From Deltaproteobacteria bacterium (GTDB lineage: Bacteria; Desulfobacterota; Binatia; Binatales; Binataceae), in assembly GCA_021786815.1 (NCBI GenBank), contig JAJYMR010000312.1, forward strand, positions 1 through 6,779: a stretch of DNA of 6,779 nucleotides, given 5' to 3'. The position numbers and the translations under genes are program-made. Shown in pieces: positions 1 through 6,041 of the stretch. How positions within the stretch are numbered: position 1 is the stretch's first letter; each line of letters begins with the position of its first letter. A model generated the notes under the pieces. That model made no database searches, was not told where the DNA came from, and saw only the letters and a list, made by a program, of their open reading frames with translations.

Positions 1-166
1 GCGGCGCTGAATCGCGTCAGGCCTTGGGTGGTCGGGTTCAAACGCCCGCGATTTTCAAGCCCTGTCGATTGGCAGGTATAGGCTTGCCCCGGCGCGCGCC
101 GTATGGTTCCATAGCTAGTTCGAAACTTGAAAAGGCCTGCGTCGCATAGGATTTCTGATTTCGACC
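1..166. other. Leader region upstream of rnpA/rpmH, nothing firm
   Basis: No gene is supported here. The usual upstream neighbour dnaA is not recognisable, and no DnaA box (TTATCCACA) was seen. Weak promoter-like pieces exist: TATAGG at 77-82 with a poor -35 (TTCAAG, 54-59), and TTGAAA at 127-132 without a good -10. GGCGCGCGCC at 91-100 is a perfect palindrome of unknown meaning. The promoter of the rpmH-jag cluster is expected in or before this stretch. Confidence 0.35.
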
Positions 167-748
167 ATGGCCCGGCGTCGGGCCAGGCAGTCGTTTACCT
201 TGGTCAAGACCGATGAAAAGGACCTTCCAGCCTCACAACCGCCGGCGAAAAAGAACCCACGGCTTCATGGCACGGATGGCGACGACGAGCGGGCGCAACG
301 TTCTCAAGCGCCGGCGCGCCAAGGGACGCCATCGCCTCACCGTCACGATTCCGCCCAAGCAGCCCGGCTGAGAACGCCTGTCCGCAAGCCGCAGAGTTTT
401 TGCGCTGCTGACCGGCTCCATCGCAGTTCCGAGTTCGCTCGCCTGCAGCGCAACGGCGTGCGGGCGCATAGTGCCCACTTCGTGATATACGCCGGCCGAC
501 TCGACCAAGACCAACGCTCGCGACTGGGGATTACCGCTTCCCGCCGCGTCGGGAACGCCGTGGTGCGAAACCGCCTCAAGCGCCGGGTGCGGGAATGGTT
601 CCGGCGAACCCTGCGACCCACGCTTCCCGCAGGAACTTCTATATTGGTGATCGCGCGCCCTGGTGCGGGTGAGCTTGCTACCGCGCAGCTACTCGCCGAG
701 CTTGGTTCGGCAATGCAGAATATTATGAGAAAATTAATAAGGGGTTAG
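167..748 (+). CDS. rnpA: RNase P protein component, N-terminally extended reading frame overlapping rpmH
   Basis: This is the protein subunit of RNase P, which helps the catalytic RNA bind precursor tRNA and mature its 5' end. The recognisable RnpA fold covers about residues 77-193 of this 193-residue frame. It has the DRLHRSSEF-type N-terminus (82-90), the LGITASRRVGNAVVRN segment (120-135) and the RNR signature R134-N135-R136 followed by LKRRVRE. Residues 16-68 are read through rpmH in another frame and resemble no known domain. Between the core and the rpmH start there is no ATG, GTG or TTG in this frame. The choices are ATG 167, TTG 200, or a CTG at 368 that overlaps the rpmH stop as CTGA and would give a normal 126-residue protein. 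None has a strong ribosome binding site: AGGA at 148-151 is 15 bases from ATG 167, and AGG at 186-188 is 11 bases from TTG 200. The gene identity is secure but the start is not. Confidence 0.87.
   Translation: MARRRARQSFTLVKTDEKDLPASQPPAKKNPRLHGTDGDDERAQRSQAPARQGTPSPHRHDSAQAARLRTPVRKPQSFCAADRLHRSSEFARLQRNGVRAHSAHFVIYAGRLDQDQRSRLGITASRRVGNAVVRNRLKRRVREWFRRTLRPTLPAGTSILVIARPGAGELATAQLLAELGSAMQNIMRKLIRG
213..371 (+). CDS. rpmH: Large ribosomal subunit protein bL34
   Basis: Translating from the ATG at 213 gives 52 residues, beginning MKRTFQPHNRRRKRTHGF and continuing MARMATTSGRNVLKRRRAKG, which is the near-invariant L34 sequence. L34 is a small, very basic protein of the 50S subunit that binds 23S rRNA. 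The usual family length is 44-52 residues; the tail here ends in TIPPKQPG. About 42 of 52 codons end in G or C by my hand count, against roughly 30 of 52 for the rnpA frame through the same bases, so this frame carries the main coding constraint here. The gene lies wholly inside the longest rnpA frame, shifted out of phase. No clear Shine-Dalgarno sits at the normal distance: the nearest AGG (186-188) is 24 bases away. Translation may therefore depend on initiation upstream. Gene finders that forbid nested genes would probably omit it. Confidence 0.95.
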   Translation: MKRTFQPHNRRRKRTHGFMARMATTSGRNVLKRRRAKGRHRLTVTIPPKQPG

Positions 749-753
749 TCAGG

Positions 754-1050
754 ATGTCCGGCGGTCTGCGCGATCGGGTGACGGGATTGGTCGGGGGCAT
801 GCCGCGAGCGTTCGTGCTCGCGATGCTCTGGACCTACCGCACGTTCCTGACGCCGTTGCTGGTCGCGATGTTCGGGCGCGCGTGCCGCTTCGAGCCAAGC
901 TGTTCGGTCTATGCAACCGAGGCGATCCGCCAGCACGGTGCATTGAGGGGCGGCCTGATGGCGGCAAGACGGCTCGCCCGATGCCATCCGATGGGCGGGC
1001 ATGGCTACGATCCGGTGCCGAAACGCCTCCCGGCCGGACACGGTTCCTGA
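754..1050 (+). CDS. yidD: Membrane protein insertion efficiency factor YidD
   Basis: YidD is a small inner-membrane-associated protein that assists YidC-dependent insertion of membrane proteins. The 98-residue product has a hydrophobic, probably amphipathic stretch at 18-42, then the family core CRFEPSCSVYATEAIRQHGA (44-63) and RLARCHPMGGHGYDPVP (73-89). The three family cysteines C44, C50 and C77 are present. It begins 5 bases after the rnpA stop, with GGGG at 741-744 acting as ribosome binding site 9 bases before the ATG. The N-terminus is about 15 residues longer than many YidD proteins. An in-frame ATG at 799 would give 83 residues, closer to the usual size, so the start is open. The position between rnpA and yidC is the classic one for this gene and supports cotranscription. 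Confidence 0.94.
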   Translation: MSGGLRDRVTGLVGGMPRAFVLAMLWTYRTFLTPLLVAMFGRACRFEPSCSVYATEAIRQHGALRGGLMAARRLARCHPMGGHGYDPVPKRLPAGHGS

Positions 1051-1068
1051 TTCCAAGGAAAGCAGGGT

Positions 1069-2727
1069 TTGGACACCAGCAGAGTTCTAATTGCAATCAT
1101 ACTGTCACTGGGACTGGTCTTCGCGTACCAGGAACTGGTCCTGAAGCGCCTCTATCCGCCGCATCCGGAGCAGAAGGCCCGGGTTGCCGGCGCAGCTTCG
1201 CCGAGCGCGACGCCCGGATTAAAGCCCACGCCAGGGGTTGCGGCCGCGCCGGGCGCGATGGCGCTCGCGCCTGCGTTGCCGGCCGCGCCTGAGCGCCTCA
1301 TCGAAGTCGACACCGACCTCTTCAGAGCGGTCTTTACTAGCCGCGGCGCGCGTCTCAAAAGCCTCCAACTCGAGCGTTATCGCCAGACCGCGGCGGCGAA
1401 CAGCCCGCCTTACGAGATGATACGGCCGACGGCTGGCGGCGTTCTGCCTTTTGCCGCAGTGGTTGAGACCAACGGTCAGGAGGTGACCGACCGCAATCTC
1501 GACTACACGACCGACGCACCGGCCAAAATCGAGCTAACGGGCTCGAACCGCGCGACGCTTACGTTCAGCGCCGAGACAAGCGGCGGCCTCAAGCTCGTCA
1601 AGACCTTCGCGCTGAGCGGCTCGGGCTACGTGTTCGACATGACGGTCAGCGCGAATGCGGGAACCGCGCCGGTCAAGGCGGTGGGCTTCTCGATGACGCA
1701 GCCGATGACCGAGCGCACGGGCGGCTATTACGACATCCCGGAAATCCAGGCCGACGTCAGCTCCAAGGTGGTGGCCGACCCCGAAGCCACACTGAAAAAG
1801 GGATTTCAGGCGCTGACCGGCAAGATTACCTACGCGGGATTCGGCGACCGCTATTTCCTTGCCACGTTCCTGCCCGAGAGCCCCAACCAGGGCGTGGTCT
1901 CGAGCCGGCTTTCGGGCAACGACGCGACCGCGCAGGTGCTCTTCCCGGGAACCAGCACGGCGTTGACCCGCGTTTTCATGGGGCCGAAGGCTCTCGAGGT
2001 CCTGGACGCGGTAAATCCCAAGCTGCACGAGGCGATCAACTTCGGCTGGTTCGGTTTCCTGTCGCTTCCGTTCCTCAAGATCCTGAAGCTCTTCCATGAC
2101 TTCGCGCCGAACTGGGGATGGGACATAATCCTGCTCACCCTGGCGGCCCGGTTGCTGATGCTTCCGATGTCGGTCAAGGGGATGCGCTCGACGATGAAAA
2201 TGCAGCGGCTCGCCCCGCAGATGGAAAAGATCCGGGCACAATTCAAGGACGAGCCGGAGCGGATGCAGCGCGAGATGGTGGACCTGTACAAGCGCAACGG
2301 CGTAAACCCGCTCGGAGGGTGCGCCCCGATGGCGATCCAGTTCCCGATCTTCATCGGGCTTTACGAGGCGCTGCTCAATGCGGTGGAATTGCGCCACGCG
2401 CCTTTCATGTTTTGGATACGGGATCTCTCGGCACCGGACTGCTACCCGGTATCCTGGATGCCGACAATTCCGTTCATGCATTGCCACGGCATTCCGGTGC
2501 TGGTTCTGCTGATGGGCGTGAGCACCTTCGTTCAGCAGTGGATGATGCCGACGTCGCCGGATCCGAATCAGCAGAAAATGATGATGTTGATGCCGGTCGC
2601 ATTCACGGTAATTCTGGTGAATTTTCCGGCTGGATTGTCGCTTTACTACTTCGCTTCCAACGTTCTCGGTATCATCCAGCAGCTTTTCCTGAACCGGGAA
2701 TTCAAGCAGATGGCTCCCGCAACATGA
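1069..2727 (+). CDS. yidC: Membrane protein insertase YidC (Oxa1 family)
   Basis: YidC inserts and folds inner-membrane proteins, alone or with SecYEG. The 552-residue product has the Gram-negative layout. An N-terminal membrane anchor (about 5-23) starts MDTSRVLIAIILSLG and is followed by an Ala/Pro-rich linker (about 39-75) and a periplasmic beta domain (about 76-325). The conserved insertase core (about 327-545) contains LAARLLMLP, NPLGGCAPMAIQFPIFIGLY (413-432), and PAGLSLYYFASNVLGIIQQ (520-538). R361 aligns with the essential arginine of the hydrophilic groove (R366 in E. coli). The start is TTG at 1069. It is the only usual start codon after the in-frame yidD stop, and AAGGAAAG at 1055-1062 is well placed before it. 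The stop overlaps the jag start as ATGA, implying coupled translation. One oddity is a longer periplasmic loop near 455-475 carrying C458 and C472. Confidence 0.97.
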   Translation: MDTSRVLIAIILSLGLVFAYQELVLKRLYPPHPEQKARVAGAASPSATPGLKPTPGVAAAPGAMALAPALPAAPERLIEVDTDLFRAVFTSRGARLKSLQLERYRQTAAANSPPYEMIRPTAGGVLPFAAVVETNGQEVTDRNLDYTTDAPAKIELTGSNRATLTFSAETSGGLKLVKTFALSGSGYVFDMTVSANAGTAPVKAVGFSMTQPMTERTGGYYDIPEIQADVSSKVVADPEATLKKGFQALTGKITYAGFGDRYFLATFLPESPNQGVVSSRLSGNDATAQVLFPGTSTALTRVFMGPKALEVLDAVNPKLHEAINFGWFGFLSLPFLKILKLFHDFAPNWGWDIILLTLAARLLMLPMSVKGMRSTMKMQRLAPQMEKIRAQFKDEPERMQREMVDLYKRNGVNPLGGCAPMAIQFPIFIGLYEALLNAVELRHAPFMFWIRDLSAPDCYPVSWMPTIPFMHCHGIPVLVLLMGVSTFVQQWMMPTSPDPNQQKMMMLMPVAFTVILVNFPAGLSLYYFASNVLGIIQQLFLNREFKQMAPAT

Positions 2728-3695
2728 GCAACACGGATTCTATCGAAATATCCGCATCCACGGTTGAACAGGCGATAAGCGAAGCCCTGGACAAGCTGGG
2801 CGCGGCCGAGGACGACGTCGTAATCGAGGTGCTGACAACCCCGCGCTCGGGCGTGCTCGGCCTCGGCGCGCGCGCCGCGAAAGTTCGCGTGACGCGCAAG
2901 GCGCCGCCCGAAGCGCGAAGCGGCGTCGCCGAACCGCCTCCGGCGCCACCGGTTCCGCGCACCCCCGAGCGGTCAAGGAAGCCCTTGCAGCCGGAGGCAA
3001 AGCCCGCACAACCTGAAACCAGGCCCGCACCGCCACGGCGCAGCAAGCCCGAGCCGGCCGAAGAGCCAAGCGAACTTTCAGCCGAATCCACTGCCGAGGA
3101 AGGCGCCGCCGAGGGCGCCCGTCAGCCTGCCAATGTCGATGAGCAGGTGCGCGAAGCGACCTCGATTCTCGAACGGATTCTCGAGTTGATGGGCGAAAAG
3201 GCGCAGATCGAGCGCGTCGGCTCCGATCCCGAGTCGATCGAGTTCGAAATCAAGGGCGACGGCTCCGGGATCCTGATCGGCCGCCATGGCCAGACGCTCG
3301 ACTCACTAGAGTACCTGGTCAACCGTGTGGTCGCCCGGCGGGTCAAGGACGCGATGCCCGTCATCCTGGACACCGAGTCGTATCGGGCACGCCGGCGCCA
3401 GCAACTGGAACGGATGGCGCTCTCGATGGGCGAGCGGGCCAAGCGTGAGCATGAGCCGGTCAAGCTCGAACCGATGCCGCCGCGCGACCGGCGCATCATC
3501 CATCTCACGCTCAAGGAAGATCCGCTGGTCAGCACGCGCTCGTCCGGCGAGGGGTTCCTGCGTTCGGTTGAGATAGTGCCGACCGAGATGCGGCCGCGCG
3601 AGCGGTCGGGACGCCGGGGCAAGCAGGATCGCGAACGCGGAGGAGCGCCCGGCGAACAGGGCGGCTTCAAACACGGCCAGAAGAAGCTGTTCTGA
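2724..3695 (+). CDS. jag: RNA-binding protein Jag/KhpB (Jag_N, KH and R3H domains)
   Basis: This cytoplasmic RNA-binding protein is known in Gram-positive bacteria to bind many RNAs with partner KhpA and to influence cell division and sporulation. Its role in Gram-negative bacteria is poorly defined. The 323-residue product has a Jag_N domain (about 5-58, with SGVLGLGARAAKVRV at 42-56), then a Pro/Ala/Glu-rich linker (about 59-137). A KH domain follows (about 140-215) with the RNA-gripping GRHG loop at 186-189. An R3H domain (about 218-287) contains the R256-x3-H260 motif and the STRSSGEGFLRSVEIVP end. A basic, Gly/Arg/Lys-rich tail (288-323) may add nucleic-acid binding. The ATG at 2724 overlaps the yidC stop by four bases. 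The same frame is open far upstream inside yidC, but the Jag_N start and the ATGA junction fix the start. It is the last gene of the cluster here; mnmE, often next, is absent. Confidence 0.94.
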   Translation: MSNTDSIEISASTVEQAISEALDKLGAAEDDVVIEVLTTPRSGVLGLGARAAKVRVTRKAPPEARSGVAEPPPAPPVPRTPERSRKPLQPEAKPAQPETRPAPPRRSKPEPAEEPSELSAESTAEEGAAEGARQPANVDEQVREATSILERILELMGEKAQIERVGSDPESIEFEIKGDGSGILIGRHGQTLDSLEYLVNRVVARRVKDAMPVILDTESYRARRRQQLERMALSMGERAKREHEPVKLEPMPPRDRRIIHLTLKEDPLVSTRSSGEGFLRSVEIVPTEMRPRERSGRRGKQDRERGGAPGEQGGFKHGQKKLF

Positions 3696-3778
3696 CGACA
3701 TCCGCCGCGCAGTCACGCAAGGAATCGCGGTCCGTACCGGCGGCGCAGGTTTGCGTCAGGGAGTCGGACAGTGAACCC

Positions 3779-3807
3779 CGCGTGAGCTCGCGTCTTTCGT
3801 TCTTTTT
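3779..3807 (+). terminator. Possible weak terminator after jag
   Basis: A short CGCG/CGCG stem (3779-3782 with 3789-3792, six-base loop) is followed by a T-rich run, tctttcgttcttttt. The stem is only four pairs, so this is at most a weak or auxiliary terminator. The stronger hairpin at 3861-3909 lies downstream. Confidence 0.3.
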
Positions 3808-3810
3808 CGC

Positions 3811-3824
3811 CAATCACGCGTCGG
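3811..3824. repeat. 14-base direct repeat, copy 1
   Basis: AATCACGCGTCGGG occurs here and again at 3924-3937. The second copy covers the end of the ferredoxin gene on the minus strand (codons for its last residues plus the TGA stop). Identity does not extend beyond 14 bases. It could be a remnant of a small duplication of the fdxA end or chance in a GC-rich region. Confidence 0.5.
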
Positions 3825-3860
3825 GATTTGGCCTCGGGACGGAATCCAGAACATAAAGAA

Positions 3861-3909
3861 GGCGCCGGCCGGTCGGCGTTACGCGCACGACGAGCCGGCG
3901 CCACCTTTT
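3861..3909. terminator. Bidirectional intrinsic terminator between jag and fdxA
   Basis: GGCGCCGG at 3861-3868 pairs perfectly with CCGGCGCC at 3895-3902. Inside the loop GTCG/CGAC and GCG/CGC add an inner stem with one bulged A. On the plus strand the stem is followed by ACCTTTTC; on the minus strand by TTCTTTATGTT. The hairpin lies between two convergent genes, 165 bases after jag and 17 bases after fdxA, so it probably ends both transcripts. The T-runs are short, which limits certainty. Confidence 0.68.
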
Positions 3910-3923
3910 CACGGGCGGGACGA

Positions 3924-3937
3924 AATCACGCGTCGGG
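3924..3937. repeat. 14-base direct repeat, copy 2
   Basis: This is the second copy of AATCACGCGTCGGG, first seen at 3811-3824. It overlaps the last codons and stop of the minus-strand ferredoxin gene, so this copy is presumably the ancestral one if the pair arose by duplication. Confidence 0.5.
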
Positions 3938-4285
3938 GTCGAGTCCCCATTTGCGCTTGTTCTCGGCGATTTGCTCGGGCGTGGGATGCTCCTTCTGCTC
4001 GAAGGTCTTCACCTTGAAATCGTCCTTCGCGTCGAGCATCGCGTGGTTCAGAGTGACGTCGTCCTTGAAGACATCCGGCACCGCCGGCTCCTCGAAGATC
4101 GCCTGCCACGGGCATTCGGGTTCACACGCGCCGCAATCGATACATTCGTCGGGATTTATGTAGAGCTGGTTCGGGAACTTCTGCTTGTCCGAACCGACGT
4201 ACTCGTAGATGCAATCGACCGGGCAAACGCTCACGCATCCAGTGTCGATACAGTCGCGGCACAGACGGGTTATCGTCCAGGGCAT
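3926..4285 (-). CDS. fdxA: 7Fe ferredoxin ([3Fe-4S][4Fe-4S])
   Basis: A 119-residue low-potential electron carrier of the bacterial 7Fe ferredoxin type, acting in the cytoplasm. The N-terminal half carries C9-x2-C12-x4-C17-x3-C21-P with C25, and the second motif is C48-x2-C51-x2-C54-x3-C58-P. This spacing is that of Azotobacter-type FdI. By that analogy C9, C17 and C58 bind the 3Fe cluster and C21, C48, C51 and C54 bind the 4Fe cluster, leaving C12 and C25 free. The tail (about 65-119) is acidic and ends KRKWGLDPDA, as in long FdxA proteins. A strong ribosome binding site, AGGAAGG, is read from 4298 to 4292, six bases before the ATG. The gene is convergent with jag and divergent from fumC. 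Its redox partner cannot be told from the window. Confidence 0.95.
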   Translation of the reverse strand: MPWTITRLCRDCIDTGCVSVCPVDCIYEYVGSDKQKFPNQLYINPDECIDCGACEPECPWQAIFEEPAVPDVFKDDVTLNHAMLDAKDDFKVKTFEQKEHPTPEQIAENKRKWGLDPDA

Positions 4286-4325
4286 GACTTACCTTCCTCT
4301 CCTGCTGCGAACGGTGGCTTCCTAA

Positions 4326-4354
4326 TTTATATTGGGCGGGCGGCGCCGGAAAGT
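4326..4354 (-). promoter_or_regulatory. Candidate fdxA promoter
   Basis: On the minus strand TATAAA (4331 down to 4326) is a good -10 in an otherwise GC-rich region, about 40 bases before the fdxA ATG. The -35 at the right distance (ACTTTC, around 4354-4349, 17-base spacer) matches the consensus poorly. An activator may be needed, or the call may be wrong. Confidence 0.4.
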
Positions 4355-4393
4355 CCGCAGGGCCTTGTGCGATCCGCGCGTTTGCCCGCCTCT

Positions 4394-4424
4394 CGCCTGC
4401 CGTCCCGCGCGCGAGACGGCAGCG
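4394..4424. repeat. Inverted repeat between divergent fdxA and fumC promoters
   Basis: CTGCCGTC (4397-4404) and GACGGCAG (4415-4422) form a perfect eight-base inverted repeat with a ten-base centre. Two more pairs are possible past a bulged C at 4396. It lies between the candidate -35 regions of the two divergent promoters. No T-run follows on either strand, so a terminator is unlikely. A regulator-binding site is one reading and chance in GC-rich DNA is another. Confidence 0.4.
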
Positions 4425-4455
4425 CAAGCATCGTAGATGCACCGGCGCGCGCAAC

Positions 4456-4483
4456 TCAACAGCGCGCAGGGGTGCGGTATAAT
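4456..4483 (+). promoter_or_regulatory. Candidate fumC promoter (perfect TATAAT)
   Basis: A perfect -10 hexamer TATAAT lies at 4478-4483. Sixteen bases upstream, TCAACA (4456-4461) matches four of six bases of TTGACA. Transcription would start near 4490, giving a leader of about 84 bases before the fumC ATG. This is the best sigma-70-type signal on this side of the divergent region. Confidence 0.6.
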
Positions 4484-4573
4484 GGGGTTAAAGCGGATGA
4501 GCGATTGTCCGCACCGGCGCATTCATCAGCGGACGCGCGGCTTATCGCCACGCGCTGGAGCTTTGGAAAAATT

Positions 4574-5977
4574 ATGGCAGCATCGAAGGCAACTCGCACC
4601 GAAACCGACAGCATGGGCGCTATCGAAGTGCCCGCCGACCACTACTGGGGCGCGCAAACCCAGCGCTCGCTCCACCACTTCGCGATCGGGCACGACACGA
4701 TGCCGCGGCCGGTGATCCGGGCGCTCGGCATCCTGAAGAAGGCCGCCGCCGAGGCCAATCGCGATCTGGGCAGGCTTTCCGCCGAGCGCGCCAGGCTGAT
4801 TCTCCAAGCCGCTGAAGAAGTAATCGCTGGCAAGCTCGACAGCGAGTTTCCGCTGCGCATCTGGCAGACCGGCAGCGGTACCCAGACCAACATGAACGCA
4901 AACGAGGTCATCTCCAACCGCGCGATCCAGCTCGCGGGCGGCGAGATGGGCTCGAAGAACCCCGTCCATCCCAACGACCACGTCAACATGTCGCAGTCGT
5001 CCAACGACACGTTCCCGACCGCGATGCATATCGCGGCGGCCGAGCAACTGGTCCACCAACTTCTACCGGCGGTCGGACGGCTGCGCAACGCGCTGCTCAA
5101 CAAATCGATGGAGTTCGCCGAGCTGATTAAGATCGGACGCACACATCTGATGGACGCGGTGCCGCTCACGCTCGGGCAGGAGTTCTCTGCCTACGTCGAG
5201 CAGCTCGATCAGGACATCCGGCGCATCGAGTCCACGCTGCCCGACATCTACGAGCTTGCGATAGGCGGCACCGCGGTCGGCACCGGGCTCAACACGCATC
5301 CCGAATTCGCGACTCGGGTCGCGGCCAATATCGCGCGTGAGACGGGACTGCCGTTCACGTCGGCGCACAACAAGTTCGCCGCGCTCGCCGCGCATGACGC
5401 GCTCGTGATGGCCTCGGGCACGCTCAAGACGCTCGCCTGCTCGCTGATGAAGATCGCGAACGACGTGCGCTGGATGGGCTCGGGGCCGCGATGCGGGCTC
5501 GGCGAATTGTCGCTGCCCGAGAACGAGCCCGGTTCGTCGATCATGCCGGGCAAGGTGAATCCGACGCAGAGCGAGGCGATGACGATGGTGTGCGTGCAGG
5601 TTATAGGCAACGACACCGCGATAAGCGTTGCCGGTAGCCAGGGCAATTTTGAACTCAATGTTTTCAAGCCGCTCATCATCCACAACCTGACGCATTCGAT
5701 CCTGCTGCTCGCGAACGCCTGCGATTCGTTCCGCAAGCATTGCGTGGAAGGGATGCAGGCTAATCGGCAGCGGCTTGGCGAGTACGTGACGCGCTCGCTG
5801 ATGCTGGTGACGGCGCTAAGCCCATATATCGGCTACGACAAGGCTGCGCAGGTCGCCAAGAAGGCGCATCACGAGGGCACTACGCTTCGCGAGGCTTGCC
5901 TTGCGCTCGGTTATCTCTCGGGCGAGGAGTTCGACCGGATGGTGCGGCCCGAAAAGATGCTCGGGCCGGAGGCGTAG
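4574..5977 (+). CDS. fumC: Class II fumarate hydratase
   Basis: FumC reversibly hydrates fumarate to (S)-malate in the TCA cycle. It is the oxygen-stable, cluster-free homotetrameric class. The 467-residue product equals the length of E. coli FumC. Active-site segments are all present with a constant +3 offset from E. coli: TGSGTQTNMN (99-108), SQSSNDTFPTA (140-150), GRTHLMDAVP (188-197) with H191, and the signature GSSIMPGKVNP (320-330) with catalytic S321, K327 and N329. These features separate it from aspartase and argininosuccinate lyase relatives. The ATG at 4574 is chosen because TETDSMGAIEVPADHYWGAQ aligns with the E. coli N-terminus. The frame stays open upstream across antisense fdxA, but nothing there resembles fumarase. 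Its ribosome binding site is weak (GGA at 4565-4567, GGAG at 4557-4560). The gene is monocistronic, flanked by its own promoter and terminator. Confidence 0.98.
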   Translation: MAASKATRTETDSMGAIEVPADHYWGAQTQRSLHHFAIGHDTMPRPVIRALGILKKAAAEANRDLGRLSAERARLILQAAEEVIAGKLDSEFPLRIWQTGSGTQTNMNANEVISNRAIQLAGGEMGSKNPVHPNDHVNMSQSSNDTFPTAMHIAAAEQLVHQLLPAVGRLRNALLNKSMEFAELIKIGRTHLMDAVPLTLGQEFSAYVEQLDQDIRRIESTLPDIYELAIGGTAVGTGLNTHPEFATRVAANIARETGLPFTSAHNKFAALAAHDALVMASGTLKTLACSLMKIANDVRWMGSGPRCGLGELSLPENEPGSSIMPGKVNPTQSEAMTMVCVQVIGNDTAISVAGSQGNFELNVFKPLIIHNLTHSILLLANACDSFRKHCVEGMQANRQRLGEYVTRSLMLVTALSPYIGYDKAAQVAKKAHHEGTTLREACLALGYLSGEEFDRMVRPEKMLGPEA

Positions 5978-6041
5978 AGGCGGTACGATGCGGTAATTGC
6001 GCGCTCCGATTCGCTGTCGGCGCGGCTCATTTGACACTTAT

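Noticed and set aside
30..52. tRNA T-arm look-alike with GGTTCAAAC
   Set aside because: The closing G-C pair of the T-loop is missing in the canonical register, and no acceptor stem, CCA or anticodon arm is visible around it.
3..149. An open plus-strand frame at the left edge that could be the tail of an upstream gene
   Set aside because: The 48 or so residues resemble nothing I recognise, including DnaA, and composition gives no support.
1534..2487. A 317-codon open frame on the minus strand opposite yidC
   Set aside because: It is a typical GC-rich antisense shadow: Arg/His-rich, no recognisable domain, and wholly opposite a conserved gene.
2118..2723. Upstream extension of the jag frame inside yidC
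   Set aside because: The sequence before 2724 lies within the conserved yidC core in another frame, and the ATGA junction plus the Jag_N start fix the true start.
3713..3904. A 63-codon minus-strand frame between jag and fdxA
   Set aside because: It spans the terminator hairpin, has no ribosome binding site or family resemblance, and is probably non-coding.
3971..4573. A 201-residue upstream extension of the fumC frame
   Set aside because: It runs antisense to the clear ferredoxin gene and through the promoter region. FumC aligns from the ATG at 4574 and reaches the standard 467 residues without it.
5063..5740. A 225-codon minus-strand open frame opposite fumC
   Set aside because: It mirrors fumC codon structure and has no recognisable family; it is a shadow of the strong coding signal on the plus strand.
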